A program made the position numbers and the translations under genes. The notes below the pieces were generated by a model. It was not told the DNA's origin. It ran no database searches and worked only from the letters and a program-made list of their open reading frames with translations. A DNA stretch of 64,000 nucleotides from Leucobacter chironomi DSM 19883 (GTDB taxonomy: Bacteria; Actinomycetota; Actinomycetes; Actinomycetales; Microbacteriaceae): contig NZ_ATXU01000010.1 of NCBI RefSeq assembly GCF_000421845.1, forward strand, positions 27,365 through 91,364, in the 5' to 3' direction. Shown here piece after piece: positions 25,799 through 36,027 of the stretch (within the stretch, counting starts at the first letter, position 1; every line of letters starts with the position of its first letter).

Positions 25799-26991
25799 GA
25801 GTGTCCTTCCTTGCGCAGCATTCGCGCGACGTTGCGGGCGCGGTGACGGGCCCGCTGCGAGGTCTTCTCGCGGCGGTGATAGTCGGCGACGGGATCCGAC
25901 CCCGGGTCCCACTGCCGATGCACCAGCGTGTTGACGATCGAGTTGGCCGAGGCCGCGATGGGCACCGCGAACAAGGCCCCGGGGATGCCCGCGAGCAGCG
26001 CACCGGTCGAGACCGCGAGCACGACGCCCAGCGGATGCACCTTCACGGCGCTGCCCATGACCAGCGGCTGCAGCACGTGGCCCTCGATCTGGTTGACGAG
26101 GATCACCACGCCGAGCATGATGAGCGCGTTGAGCGGCCCGTTGTAGACGAGCGCGATGAACGCGGCGAGGGCGCCGGTGGTGATGGCGCCGAGGAACGGG
26201 ATGAACGACCCGAGGAACACGAGCACCGCGATCGGGATCGCCAGGGGCACGCCGAGCAGCGCGGCGCCGGCACCGATGCCGACGGCGTCGACGAACGCCA
26301 CGAAGATCTGCACGCGCACGTACTGCCCCACCGAGACCCAACCGGCCCGGCCGGCCGCGTCGACCGGGGCGTGCGCCCGCGCCGGCAGGAAGCCGAGCAC
26401 CCAGAACCAGATGCGACGCCCGTCGATCAGCATGAAGATTAGCGAGAACATGGTGAGCAGCGTGCCGGTCACGAACTGGCCGGCGGTGGTGGCGACGCCG
26501 AGGGCGCCGTTCCAGATCTCCGACTGGTGCTCCTCGACGGTCTTCATGATCTGGCCGGTGAAGCCCTCGACCTCGACCGCCGAGAACCCGAAGGTCGCCT
26601 CGCCCCAGTGCAGCAGCTGCCACCACGCCTCTTCGGAGCGCTTCGCCACGTCGTCGAAGCCGCTGCGGAGCTGCGTCGCGATGAGGGTGACCAGGATCCA
26701 GACCGCCGCGACGAACATCGCGAGCGCGAAGATCACGCCCAGCCAGCGCGGCGCACCGCGCTTCTCGAACCACTGCACCACGGGGGCCAGCAGCGCGGTC
26801 AGCAGGATCGCGACGAGCAGCGGGATGACGATGATCCGCACCTGCACGATGAGCCAGAGGAAGCCGGCGAAGGCGAGGCCGATGAGGATCAGCCGCCACG
26901 ACCAGGCGGCGGCCACCCGCACGCCGAGGGGCAGCTCGTGCGCGGCGTCGTCGTGCACGGCGTCGCCGAGTTCGCTTCTGGGCTCTTCCAC
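25795..26991 (-). CDS. AI-2E family transporter
   Basis: Polytopic membrane protein of 398 aa in the AI-2E/PerM family, with about seven to eight helices and the conserved segments LLVAILLTALLAPVV, FLGSFIPFLGAITTG and NQIEGHVLQPLVMG. Members include an AI-2 exporter, but also Na+/H+ antiporters and proteins of unknown role, so no link to the luxS gene in this window is implied. The GTG start at 26991 follows TAGGAT (26998-27003, this strand) by exactly 6 nt, without a ribosome-binding site: likely leaderless. It is translationally coupled to ilvA downstream. Confidence 0.88.
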   Translation of the reverse strand: MEEPRSELGDAVHDDAAHELPLGVRVAAAWSWRLILIGLAFAGFLWLIVQVRIIVIPLLVAILLTALLAPVVQWFEKRGAPRWLGVIFALAMFVAAVWILVTLIATQLRSGFDDVAKRSEEAWWQLLHWGEATFGFSAVEVEGFTGQIMKTVEEHQSEIWNGALGVATTAGQFVTGTLLTMFSLIFMLIDGRRIWFWVLGFLPARAHAPVDAAGRAGWVSVGQYVRVQIFVAFVDAVGIGAGAALLGVPLAIPIAVLVFLGSFIPFLGAITTGALAAFIALVYNGPLNALIMLGVVILVNQIEGHVLQPLVMGSAVKVHPLGVVLAVSTGALLAGIPGALFAVPIAASANSIVNTLVHRQWDPGSDPVADYHRREKTSQRARHRARNVARMLRKEGHS

Positions 26992-27098
26992 GGCACAATC
27001 CTACCGAGCACCCGATGCGTGCCGGCCATATGTTCGCGCGGTGCATCGCGTGCGGTGCCGCGGCGCGCCGCCGGGTGCCGCGAGCGGGTGTGCCGCGG

Positions 27099-28502
27099 CT
27101 ACAGGAGCTTGCGCAGCCAGCGGCGCACGAGCGCATCCTTCTGCGGCGTGAACGGCGGCATGATCGTCGCGCCGAGCGTGTCGGGGGCGAGCGGTTTCGA
27201 GAGCACCGCCTTCTCGTGGCTGAACACGCGGAACGAACGCTCGCCGTGATAGGCGCCCATGCCGCTCTCGCCGACCCCGCCGAAGGGCAGCTCGGGCACC
27301 ACGAGGTGCAGCACCGGCACCCCGAAGCTCAGGGCGCCCGAGCTGGTCTCGCGCTCCCAGCGCTCGCGCACCGACGCCGAATCGCTGAACACATACGCCG
27401 CGAGCGGCTTGTCGCGGGCAGTGACCAGGGAGAGCGCGTCGTCGAGGTCGGCGACCTCGACGAGCGGCAGGATCGGGCCGAAGATCTCGTCGCGCATCAC
27501 CGCCGAGTCGCGCTCGGCGCCGACCAGCACCGTCGGTTCGAAGAAGCGGCCGGCCTCATCGTGCCCGCCTCCCACCAGCGCCTCGCCGTCGTCGAGGTAG
27601 CCGACCAATCGCGCGAACTGGGCATCGTTCACGATGCGTCCGTAGTCGGGGTTGCGCTGCGGGGCGCTGCCGTAGAGATCGTGGATCGCCTCGGCGAGCA
27701 ACGGACCGAGCTCCCGCAGCGCCCGCGCGCTGCCGAGCACGTAGTCGGGGGCCACGCAGGTCTGCCCGGCGTTCATGAACTTGCCCCACGCGATGCGCTT
27801 CGCGGCCTCCGCCAGGTCGACCGTGTCGTCGACGTAGACGGGAGACTTGCCGCCGAGTTCGAGCGTGACGGGGGTGAGGTGCTCGGCGGCCGCACGGGCC
27901 ACGATGCGGCCCACGCGCCCGTTGCCGGTGTAGAAGATGTGGTCGAAGCGCTCTTCGAGCAGCGCCGTGGTCTGCGGCACGCCGCCCTCGACGACGGCCA
28001 CGGCTCGCCGGTCGAGCGCGTCCGGCACGATGCTCGCGATGAGCCGAGAAGTGGCCGGGGCGAGTTCGCTCGGCTTGACGACCACCGCGTTGCCGGCCGC
28101 GATCGCGCCGATCACGGGCGAGAGCGCGAGCATCAGGGGGTAGTTCCACGGCGCGATGACGAGCACGACGCCGAGCGGCTCGGGCACGACCCGCGCCGAG
28201 GCCGGCTGCGCTGCGAGCGGCACCGCGACGCGACGCGACCGCATCCAGCCGTGCAGGCGGGCGAGCGCGTGGTCGATCTCGGAGACCAGGAAACCGATCT
28301 CGGTGAGCTGCGCCTCCGTCCCCGACTTGCCGAGGTCATCGTGCAGCGCGCGCTCGAAGTCGTCGCCGCGCTCCACCAGCAGCGCCCGCAGCCGCCGCAG
28401 CATCTCGCGCCGCCACGCCTCGGGGCGGGTGATACCGCGCTCGAAGCCGTGTCGCAGCCCCGCCACGACGCCGGGAATCCGATCCACCTGGGTCTCGCTC
28501 AT
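27099..28502 (-). CDS. Aldehyde dehydrogenase
   Basis: NAD(P)-dependent aldehyde dehydrogenase of 467 aa, class 3/coniferyl-aldehyde type (no long N-terminal extension). Motifs: [36 protein letters not shown], the catalytic Glu in TLELGGKSP and the catalytic Cys in [12 protein letters not shown]. The C-terminus is hydrophobic-basic, as in class 3 enzymes. ATG 28502 lies 6 nt after TAGCCT (28509-28514, this strand), with no Shine-Dalgarno: probably leaderless. The substrate is unknown; fatty or aromatic aldehydes are usual for this class. Confidence 0.92.
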   Translation of the reverse strand: MSETQVDRIPGVVAGLRHGFERGITRPEAWRREMLRRLRALLVERGDDFERALHDDLGKSGTEAQLTEIGFLVSEIDHALARLHGWMRSRRVAVPLAAQPASARVVPEPLGVVLVIAPWNYPLMLALSPVIGAIAAGNAVVVKPSELAPATSRLIASIVPDALDRRAVAVVEGGVPQTTALLEERFDHIFYTGNGRVGRIVARAAAEHLTPVTLELGGKSPVYVDDTVDLAEAAKRIAWGKFMNAGQTCVAPDYVLGSARALRELGPLLAEAIHDLYGSAPQRNPDYGRIVNDAQFARLVGYLDDGEALVGGGHDEAGRFFEPTVLVGAERDSAVMRDEIFGPILPLVEVADLDDALSLVTARDKPLAAYVFSDSASVRERWERETSSGALSFGVPVLHLVVPELPFGGVGESGMGAYHGERSFRVFSHEKAVLSKPLAPDTLGATIMPPFTPQKDALVRRWLRKLL

Positions 28503-28548
28503 GCGCCCAGGCTACTCCCGTGCGCCGAGGCGCGGCGGGGAGCGCCGA

Positions 28549-28844
28549 TCACCAGAAGTGCAACGCCGGAATGATCAGGAAGATGCCGACGAGCACCGCG
28601 AGCGCCGACAGCGTGAAGCAGACGTTGGCGGCCACGGTCGCCCAGCGGGGTCGGCCGATGTCGTCGACGTCGTCGTCCTCGTCGTCGCGGGACGGCCCCT
28701 CCGGCTCGAAGCTGCCATCCGTGCCGCGCACCCGGGGCGCTGGTGTCGCGAGGAAGCGGATCCCGAGCGAGTACAGGGCCACCACGAACACGGCCGAGAA
28801 CAGTGCCGCCGCGAAGACGATCAGAAACGCCATCCAGTCGATGC

Positions 28845-28848
<4 letters not shown>
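28549..28848 (-). CDS. Small two-helix membrane protein
   Basis: Protein of 99 aa with two hydrophobic helices (about 6-30 and 72-96) joined by a very acidic loop (RDDEDDDVDD). I do not assign it to a family. ATG 28848 overlaps the stop of the PiT gene as ATGA, so it is co-translated with the transporter and may be an accessory subunit; this is inferred from position only. Confidence 0.75.
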
Positions 28849-30173
<1,325 letters not shown>

Positions 30174-30300
30174 CGGCGTCTTTCGTTCGGGAGCATGTGG
30201 TGCTTGGATCACCCGCGAAGACACCCGGTGTTCACAGTTCTCTCCGCGGACACCGGCACACCGCGCGCGCCGTACATATGGTTTCACCTCGCTCTGCACA

Positions 30301-30348
30301 GGTCAAGCCGAGGGCCGAAGTTCACCGTCCGTTCACCTGGCGTTCGGA
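30301..30348 (-). promoter_or_regulatory. PHO-box-like repeats and putative pit promoter
   Basis: GTTCACC (30320-30326), GTTCACC (30331-30337) and GTTCGGA (30342-30348) are spaced exactly 11 bp, the form of actinobacterial PhoP boxes. Leftward, a TTGACC -35 (30301-30306) follows 13 bp on, with AACCAT as a possible -10 after a 17-bp spacer. The position suits pit (start 30173) better than the rightward mycoredoxin gene. Confidence 0.7.
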
Positions 30349-30428
30349 AGAGGCGGCGAAGACGCCCGGTGGGCTCGGAGGCGGCACGGGTAGGCTGAGC
30401 GCAGGATCGCATCCCGAGGAGTGAACGC

Positions 30429-30701
30429 ATGACCGCAGCACTGACCGACTTCGTGCCCGAGACGGGCTCCATCACCATGTTCTCGACGGAGTGGTGCGGC
30501 TACTGCAAGCGGCTCAAGCTGATGCTCGACAAGACGGGCATCGGCTACACCGAGGTCGACATCGAACGCACTCCGGGCACCCCCGAGCTCGTCGAGCAGG
30601 TCAACGGCGGCAACCAGACCGTGCCGACGGTCGTCTACCCCGACGGCACCACGGCCACGAACCCGTCGCTCGCCGACGTCAAGGCCGCGCTCGGGCTGTA
30701 G
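30429..30701 (+). CDS. Mycoredoxin (glutaredoxin-like)
   Basis: Small thiol oxidoreductase of 90 aa with active site CGYC (Cys23-Cys26), cis-Pro segment TVPTVV and TNPSLADVKAALG near the end. Length and sequence fit mycoredoxin-1 type proteins, which reduce mycothiol mixed disulfides in actinobacteria; the presence of mca in the window supports that. ATG 30429 follows GAGGAG with 7-nt spacing. A long hairpin follows the stop, shared with the convergent pfkA. Confidence 0.88.
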   Translation: MTAALTDFVPETGSITMFSTEWCGYCKRLKLMLDKTGIGYTEVDIERTPGTPELVEQVNGGNQTVPTVVYPDGTTATNPSLADVKAALGL

Positions 30702-30746
30702 CTCGACGCTCCAGCTGAGCAACGGATCGGGCTCGGCCGTTGCAAA

Positions 30747-30824
30747 CGTTTCTTCGGGGTTCACCGATGTTTCGGCTCACGAGCCCGGATCCGCCCCGAA
30801 ACATCGCCCTGCCCCGAAGAAACG
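30747..30824. terminator. Two-segment hairpin between convergent genes
   Basis: Outer 13-bp stem (30747-30759 with 30812-30824) and inner 11-bp stem (30765-30775 with 30796-30806), both perfect, separated by symmetric 5-nt bulges around a 20-nt loop. It lies between the stops of the mycoredoxin and pfkA genes and could serve as a bidirectional terminator; its length is more than a simple terminator needs. Confidence 0.6.
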
Positions 30825-30835
30825 AAACGGGCGCG

Positions 30836-31873
30836 CTACCCGAAGTTGAGGCGCGCCTCCTCGTAACGGGATGCGGGCACTGTTTTCAGCCTGCCGATCG
30901 CCGCCTCCAGCGGCACCATCTCGATGCGGTCGCCGTGCAGGCCCGCCATAGTGCCCCAGTGCCCCGCCAGCACCGCGTCGGCTGCGGCGATACCCGTGCG
31001 GGTGGCGAGCACCCTGTCGAATGCGGTGGGCGATCCGCCCCGCTGCACATGACCCAGCACGGTGGCGCGCGTCTCGATGCCCGTGCGCTGCTCGATGAGC
31101 GGGGCGAGCACCTCGGCGACGCCTCCCAGCCGCGGCCGTCCGAACTCGTCGAGTCCCGAGCGGGTGACCGCGTGCTCGGTGCCCTCGAGGCGGAAGCCCT
31201 CGGCGACCACCACGAGCGAGGAGCGGCCGCGATCGCGCACGCTCAGCACCCACTCCCCGATCTGCTCGATCGACTCGGGGAACTCCGGGATCAGCGACAC
31301 CTGCGCGCCCGCCGCCATGCCGGCGTGCAGCGCGATCCACCCCGCATCGCGGCCCATCACCTCGAGTACCATGCAGCGCCGGTGCGACTCCCCCGTGGTG
31401 CGCAGCCTGTCGATCGCCTCGGAGGCGATCGACACGGCGGTGTCGAAGCCGAAGGTGTAGTCGGTGCCGCCGAGATCGTTGTCGATGGTCTTGGGCAGCC
31501 CGATGGCGGGCACGCCGCCCCGGTCGAGCAGACTCGCGACCGTCTGGGTGCCGTTGCCGCCGATCAGCAGGAAGCCGTCGAGGCCGTACGCCGCGACGCG
31601 TTCCCGCACCGCTCGCAGGCCCGCCACCGGGTCGCTGTCCTTCGGGAACGGGGGCACGCGGCTCGTGCCGAGCATCACCCCGCCGAGCGGCGACAGCCCG
31701 CGCACCGCGGGGCGGTCGAGCGGGATCCAGTCGCCCTCGTGGAAGCCGCGCCAGCCGTCCATGAAGCCGATCATCTCGAAGCCGTGCACGTCCACTCCGC
31801 GCAGCACCGCGCCGCGGATCGCCGCGTTCATGCCGGGGCTGTCGCCGCCTGAGCAGAGCACACCGATGCGCAT
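30836..31873 (-). CDS. pfkA: 6-phosphofructokinase
   Basis: PFK of 345 aa, phosphorylating fructose 6-phosphate in glycolysis. Motifs: IGVLCSGGDSPGMNA, LGTSR, GLPKTIDNDLGGTDYTFGF (catalytic Asp in TIDND) and VMGRDAGWIA. The cosubstrate loop reads GGNGT where ATP enzymes usually have GGDGS (or GGEGT in Streptomyces) and PPi enzymes GGDD/GGED; the Gly at the deciding position points to ATP, but the Asn is unusual. ATG 31873 has GAGGGAGA 6 nt upstream. Confidence 0.92.
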   Translation of the reverse strand: MRIGVLCSGGDSPGMNAAIRGAVLRGVDVHGFEMIGFMDGWRGFHEGDWIPLDRPAVRGLSPLGGVMLGTSRVPPFPKDSDPVAGLRAVRERVAAYGLDGFLLIGGNGTQTVASLLDRGGVPAIGLPKTIDNDLGGTDYTFGFDTAVSIASEAIDRLRTTGESHRRCMVLEVMGRDAGWIALHAGMAAGAQVSLIPEFPESIEQIGEWVLSVRDRGRSSLVVVAEGFRLEGTEHAVTRSGLDEFGRPRLGGVAEVLAPLIEQRTGIETRATVLGHVQRGGSPTAFDRVLATRTGIAAADAVLAGHWGTMAGLHGDRIEMVPLEAAIGRLKTVPASRYEEARLNFG

Positions 31874-32040
31874 GTGGGGTCTCCCTCGTCTCGACAACCG
31901 CGCAGCGGGAGCGAGCCCGCCTCCCACCAGACTAGCGATGGCGGGAATGCGGCCGACAGATCAGATCCGGCCAGATTCGGAACGGAATCGGCCAGCGGCC
32001 CCGGCCCCACCCCGGCTCCCCAGCTCGACCCGAGACCGCA

Positions 32041-32115
32041 GTTCAAGCAGTGGATCACAGCTCAGGCGGAGGTTCTACGTCAAAACCTCAGTCTGAGCTG
32101 CGATCCACTGTCTGA
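32041..32115. repeat. Family A inverted repeat, copy 5 (diverged)
   Basis: GTTCAAGCAGTGGATCACAG followed by the shared CTCAGGCGGAGG core, then an imperfect complementary arm to about 32115. It is the most diverged copy. It lies between the pfkA start and the helicase stop, both leftward. Confidence 0.8.
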
Positions 32116-32157
32116 GCGAAGCCCCGCAACAGGAAGCAACGGCCACGGGCTCGAGCC

Positions 32158-34335
32158 TCAGGCCAGCGCCCGCTCCAGCACGCCGATGAGCGCGAGCAAC
32201 TGCACCGAATCGGCGTCCTCGACCGGCGCCGCGGCACCGTCGAGCGCCCGCGCCGCGAGCCCCGCCTTGCCGTCGATCAGCTCCGCGATCTTCGCATCGA
32301 TCGTCTGCGCGGCCACGATGCGCCACGCGGTGACGGGCTCCTCCTGGCCGATGCGGTGCACGCGGTCGATCGCCTGCGTCTGCTCGGCGTCGGTCCAGCT
32401 GAGCTCGGCCAGCACCACGTTCGACGAGGCCTGCAGGTTGACGCCCACGCCGGCCGCCGTGAGCGAGCAGACCGCCACCGAGATCTCGGGATCCTTGTTG
32501 AACGCGTCGATCTGCTCCTGGCGGAACGTCGCCGTCTGATCGCCGCGGATCGACACCGTGCGCAGGCCGGCCTCGGCCAGCTGCGCCTCGGCCCGATCCA
32601 TCACGTCGATGTGCTTCGCGAAGAACACGACCTTGCCCACCGAGCGCGCGAGCTGCGCGGTGTAATCGGCCGCGAGCCCGGCCTTGGCCTGGCCGATCTG
32701 ACGCACCATCGTGAAGACGTTGGTGCCGTCGGCCGAGGCGTTCGATTCCTCGAGCTCCTGCGCGCAGACCATGCGGATGATCGCCTCGTCCGAGAGCTTC
32801 GCGCCCAGCTTGCCGCCCTTGACGGCGGTGAAGCGGTCGACAAGCTTGCGGGCGAGCTTCGCCTCGGCATCGCGGATGCCGCGACCCAGTTCGTCGTCGA
32901 GCTCGACCGGGAGGTCGACCACGCGCTTGGCCGGCAGATCGGCGGCGACGTCGATCTTGCGGCGGCGCACGATGCCCATGTCGACGACGCTCTGCCTGGC
33001 CTCCGGGTAGAAGGCGGGGTCGGCGGGCGTCCAGCCGTTGCTCTCGAGGCTGGCCATGAGCTCGGGGCCGGGCTTCTCGGCGTCGATCCAGCCGAGGAAG
33101 CGCCAGATCGCGCGGAAGTCGTCGATGTCGTTGATGAGCGGGGTGCCCGTGAGCGCGACGAGCAGCGGCGAGGCGCCCGGCGTGCGCTCGCGGATGCTCT
33201 CGGCGATGGCGAGCACGTTGCGGGAGCGCTGCGACTGCACGTTCTTGATCATGTGCGCCTCATCGACGACCATGCCCTTGAAGCCGAAGCGCGAGATCCA
33301 GCTCAGGTGACGGTCAAGGATCTCGTAGTTCACCACGAACACGTCGGCGAAGGCGTCGATGTCCTGGCCGTCGCCGTGGATCACGGTGACGCGGCGCTGC
33401 GGCGTCCACCGCTCGACCTCGCGCGCCCAGTTCATCTTCACGACGTTGGGCACCACGACGAGCAGCGGATACGCCTCGGCCACGGAGGCGGCCAGCACCG
33501 ACTGGGCGGTCTTGCCGAGGCCGGGCTCGTCGGCCAGCAGGAAGCTGCGGTGCCCGTCGCGCACGCTCGCGAGGAACCGCGCCTGGTGCGGCATGAGCTC
33601 GCGCCCGGCAGGGGCGAGGCGGTCGGGCACCGGGGGATCCGGCAGCTCCATGCATGCGGATCCGCCGCCGCCCTGCTCGAACGACTTGAGCAGCGGGCCC
33701 AGCAGCTCCCAGTTCGCGAGCCGCACCACGGGGGTGGGCTTGCGCGGCGGTGTGAGGTCGGGTGCGAGGAAGGGGTTGGCGAGCATGCGGGATTCGATGC
33801 CCGCGGGCTCGACCTGGCGCTCGGCGAGCTCGGGCGGCACGAAGGCCTGCGCGGGCTCGGCCTTGCCGGGCTCCTCCTCGGGCAGCTCGACGCCGGCCTG
33901 AGTGAGCATCTTGCGCTTGAGCAGACGGGTCGCCTCGGTGATGGGCGCGGCCGGCTCGAGCAGGGTGATGAGGCTCGTGTCGCGCGCGGCGGTCTTCGCG
34001 AGGATCGCCGCGACGCCGTCGAGCCGCTTCAGCGTCTCCGCGCGCTCCGACTCGCTCACGTTCTCGTCGGTCTTGACCCGGGCGCGCTCCTCGCGCATGA
34101 GCAGCGCGATCACGTGGAACTTGGTGCGGCCGGCGGGCGAGGCTTTGCCGCGCTGGGCCGAGGCCTCCACCTCGCGCACCGCACGCGCGAGCAGCGGGAT
34201 GATGCCCTCGTTGTGCGTGTGCTTGCGGCGAGCGCCGCCACGCTGCTGGCCGCCCTTCTGGGCGCGGGAAGACTTCGGCGTGCGCTCGGCTGCGTTCTTC
34301 GCAACGGGCTGACGCTCGGCAGTGGTGAGTGCCAA
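32158..34335 (-). CDS. SNF2-family DEAD/DEAH helicase-like ATPase
   Basis: SNF2/RapA-type DNA translocase of 725 aa. An N-terminal basic region of about 230 aa without a recognised domain precedes the ATPase: Walker A in ADEPGLGKTAQS (DEMGLGKT is usual), VPNVVKMNWAREVERW, VVDEAHMIKN, ALTGTPLIND, and the second RecA lobe with IRGDQTATFRQEQI and QAIDRVHRIGQEEP. It probably remodels protein-DNA complexes; no partner is evident. A TTG start at 34335 is chosen because AGGAG lies 5 nt upstream, while no ATG or GTG in range has one. Confidence 0.85.
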   Translation of the reverse strand: MALTTAERQPVAKNAAERTPKSSRAQKGGQQRGGARRKHTHNEGIIPLLARAVREVEASAQRGKASPAGRTKFHVIALLMREERARVKTDENVSESERAETLKRLDGVAAILAKTAARDTSLITLLEPAAPITEATRLLKRKMLTQAGVELPEEEPGKAEPAQAFVPPELAERQVEPAGIESRMLANPFLAPDLTPPRKPTPVVRLANWELLGPLLKSFEQGGGGSACMELPDPPVPDRLAPAGRELMPHQARFLASVRDGHRSFLLADEPGLGKTAQSVLAASVAEAYPLLVVVPNVVKMNWAREVERWTPQRRVTVIHGDGQDIDAFADVFVVNYEILDRHLSWISRFGFKGMVVDEAHMIKNVQSQRSRNVLAIAESIRERTPGASPLLVALTGTPLINDIDDFRAIWRFLGWIDAEKPGPELMASLESNGWTPADPAFYPEARQSVVDMGIVRRRKIDVAADLPAKRVVDLPVELDDELGRGIRDAEAKLARKLVDRFTAVKGGKLGAKLSDEAIIRMVCAQELEESNASADGTNVFTMVRQIGQAKAGLAADYTAQLARSVGKVVFFAKHIDVMDRAEAQLAEAGLRTVSIRGDQTATFRQEQIDAFNKDPEISVAVCSLTAAGVGVNLQASSNVVLAELSWTDAEQTQAIDRVHRIGQEEPVTAWRIVAAQTIDAKIAELIDGKAGLAARALDGAAAPVEDADSVQLLALIGVLERALA

Positions 34336-34522
34336 TGGATCTCCTGATCGGCGTGGTGCGGGCACCGGCCTGCATGCCGGAACCCCGGTCGCACGCGGAT
34401 TCAGAGCCTGACCTCATGCGCGGCATGGGGCTCGAGAACGCTTCGCGGGTCGCGACCGTAGCTCGATCCTACCACCCGCAGCCGGTCACACCCCTGCTTG
34501 ATTTCTGGAAAGCGGCGGCCGA

Positions 34523-35470
34523 TCAGCGCGCGAGCATCTCGCGGGTGCGCGTCACATCGGCGCGCATCTGCTCCAGCAGCGCTTCGAGGGAGTCGTAGCG
34601 CTCCATGCCGCGCAGGCGGTGCGCGAAGCGCACCTCGATCCGCTGCCCGTACAGTTCTCCCGAGAAGTCGAGCAGGAAGGCCTCGACCCGCGAGCGGCCC
34701 TCGGGAGTGAAGGTGGGATTGTTGCCCACCGAGATCGCGGCGGGACGCGGATCGGCCTCGCCGTCTCCGATCACCACCCAGCCCGCGTAGACGCCGTCGG
34801 CGGGCACGAGCCCTTCGATCTCACCGCCGACGTTCGCCGTGGGGAACCCGATCTCACGACCCCGCGCGTCACCGTGCACCACCTCGCCGCGCACGACGGG
34901 CGCACGACCCAGCATCGATGCGGCCGCGTCGACGTCGCCCGCGAGCACCGCGTCGCGCACGCGCGAGGACGACGCCTGCCCCGCACCGCCCGCGGCGACG
35001 AGATCGAGCTGCTGCGCGGTGAAGCCGTAGCGCTCCCCCAGGGCTTCGAGCAGCGCACCGTCGCCCGCGCCTCCGGCGCCGAAGCGGAAGTTGGCGCCCA
35101 TGATGACGTGCCGCGCGCGCAGCCCGCCGATCAGCACGTCACGCACGAAGTCGTCGGCCGGGATCGCGGCCACGGTCTCGTCGAAGTCGATCATCACGCA
35201 GTCGTCGACGCCGGCCCCCGCAAAGCCCTCGAGGCGCTGCGCGCGGCTCATGAGCGGTTGCGGGCAGCGCTCGGGGCGCAGCAGGCTGAGGGGGTTGTTG
35301 GCGAAGGTGAGCACGACCGCGGGATGCCCGGCCGCGCGCGCGCCCTCGACGAGGGTGCGCAGGATCGCCTGATGCCCCAGGTGCAGACCATCGAACTTGC
35401 CGATCGCGACGCTGCTGCCCTCCGGATAGTCGGCGGGCCTGATCGCGTCGAGATCGGTGATGACGCGCAT
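34523..35470 (-). CDS. ribF: Bifunctional riboflavin kinase/FAD synthetase
   Basis: RibF, 315 aa, makes FMN and FAD. The N-terminal adenylyltransferase domain has GKFDGLHLGHQAIL (nucleotidyltransferase HxGH) and SSSRVRDAVLAGDV; the C-terminal kinase domain has GREIGFPTANV and GNNPTF...RVEAFLLDF. ATG 35470 overlaps the stop of the upstream membrane protein gene by one base (TGATG). No FMN riboswitch was seen upstream. Confidence 0.95.
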   Translation of the reverse strand: MRVITDLDAIRPADYPEGSSVAIGKFDGLHLGHQAILRTLVEGARAAGHPAVVLTFANNPLSLLRPERCPQPLMSRAQRLEGFAGAGVDDCVMIDFDETVAAIPADDFVRDVLIGGLRARHVIMGANFRFGAGGAGDGALLEALGERYGFTAQQLDLVAAGGAGQASSSRVRDAVLAGDVDAAASMLGRAPVVRGEVVHGDARGREIGFPTANVGGEIEGLVPADGVYAGWVVIGDGEADPRPAAISVGNNPTFTPEGRSRVEAFLLDFSGELYGQRIEVRFAHRLRGMERYDSLEALLEQMRADVTRTREMLAR

Positions 35471-35991
35471 CAGGCCGCTCCCGCTCCGCCCGCAGCGGAT
35501 CCGGAGCCCCGCCCCGAACCGCGCAGCCACAGCAGCCCCAGCACGGGCAGCACGAGGGGGATGAAGACGTAGCCCATGCCGAACTGCGACCAGACCGACG
35601 GGTGCGCGAAGAGCTGCGGGGCTACGAGACTGAGCGTGCCGACGATGAGCACCCCCGCAAGCTCGAACACGAGCGCGCACCATGCCACGACGCGCCACGT
35701 CCGGCCGGTATCGGCGGTCCCGGCGGCGCTCGCAGCGCGCCCGCCCCGGCGCACGCTCTTCACGAGCGCGACCGTCGCGACGATGTAGACGACGCCGGCG
35801 AGCGCCGACAGCGCGTAGGCGATCGGGGCCTCATCGAACTTCGTGAGGATCTGGTAGACCGAGCGGAAGGTCGCCGCGACCGCCAGCACGAGGTAGACGG
35901 CGATCAGCACCTTGCCGAGGCCGCCGAGCCGATCCGTCGTGCTCGTCGCTGCGGCGGCTGACTGTTCACTGCTGGACCCGGGGTTCGACAC
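35470..35991 (-). CDS. Four-helix membrane protein, unknown function
   Basis: Membrane protein of 173 aa with four predicted helices (about 27-45, 58-77, 101-122, 140-157) and low-complexity ends rich in Ser/Thr/Ala and Gly/Ser/Ala. Not recognised beyond resembling actinobacterial hypothetical membrane proteins. The GTG start at 35991 lies 7 nt after TAAGCT (35999-36004, this strand), without a ribosome-binding site, so probably leaderless. It is translationally coupled to ribF. Confidence 0.8.
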   Translation of the reverse strand: MSNPGSSSEQSAAAATSTTDRLGGLGKVLIAVYLVLAVAATFRSVYQILTKFDEAPIAYALSALAGVVYIVATVALVKSVRRGGRAASAAGTADTGRTWRVVAWCALVFELAGVLIVGTLSLVAPQLFAHPSVWSQFGMGYVFIPLVLPVLGLLWLRGSGRGSGSAAGGAGAA

Positions 35992-36027
35992 GACGCCCAG
36001 CTTACCCGCGCCCGCCGGGGGCGACGC

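Noticed and set aside
25795..26991. AI-2 export partner for LuxS
   Set aside because: The AI-2E family is functionally mixed and this gene is 23 kb away, coupled to ilvA. The name alone is not evidence.
24551..27136. Long leftward frame joining ilvA to upstream sequence
   Set aside because: The extra N-terminal part is out of frame with, and overlaps, the AI-2E gene and has Arg/Ala-rich shadow composition; ilvA begins at 25798.
34366..34522. Regulatory hairpin (CCGGCCTGCATGCCGG region) upstream of the SNF2 gene
   Set aside because: Short, weak pairing typical of GC-rich sequence; no supporting motif nearby.
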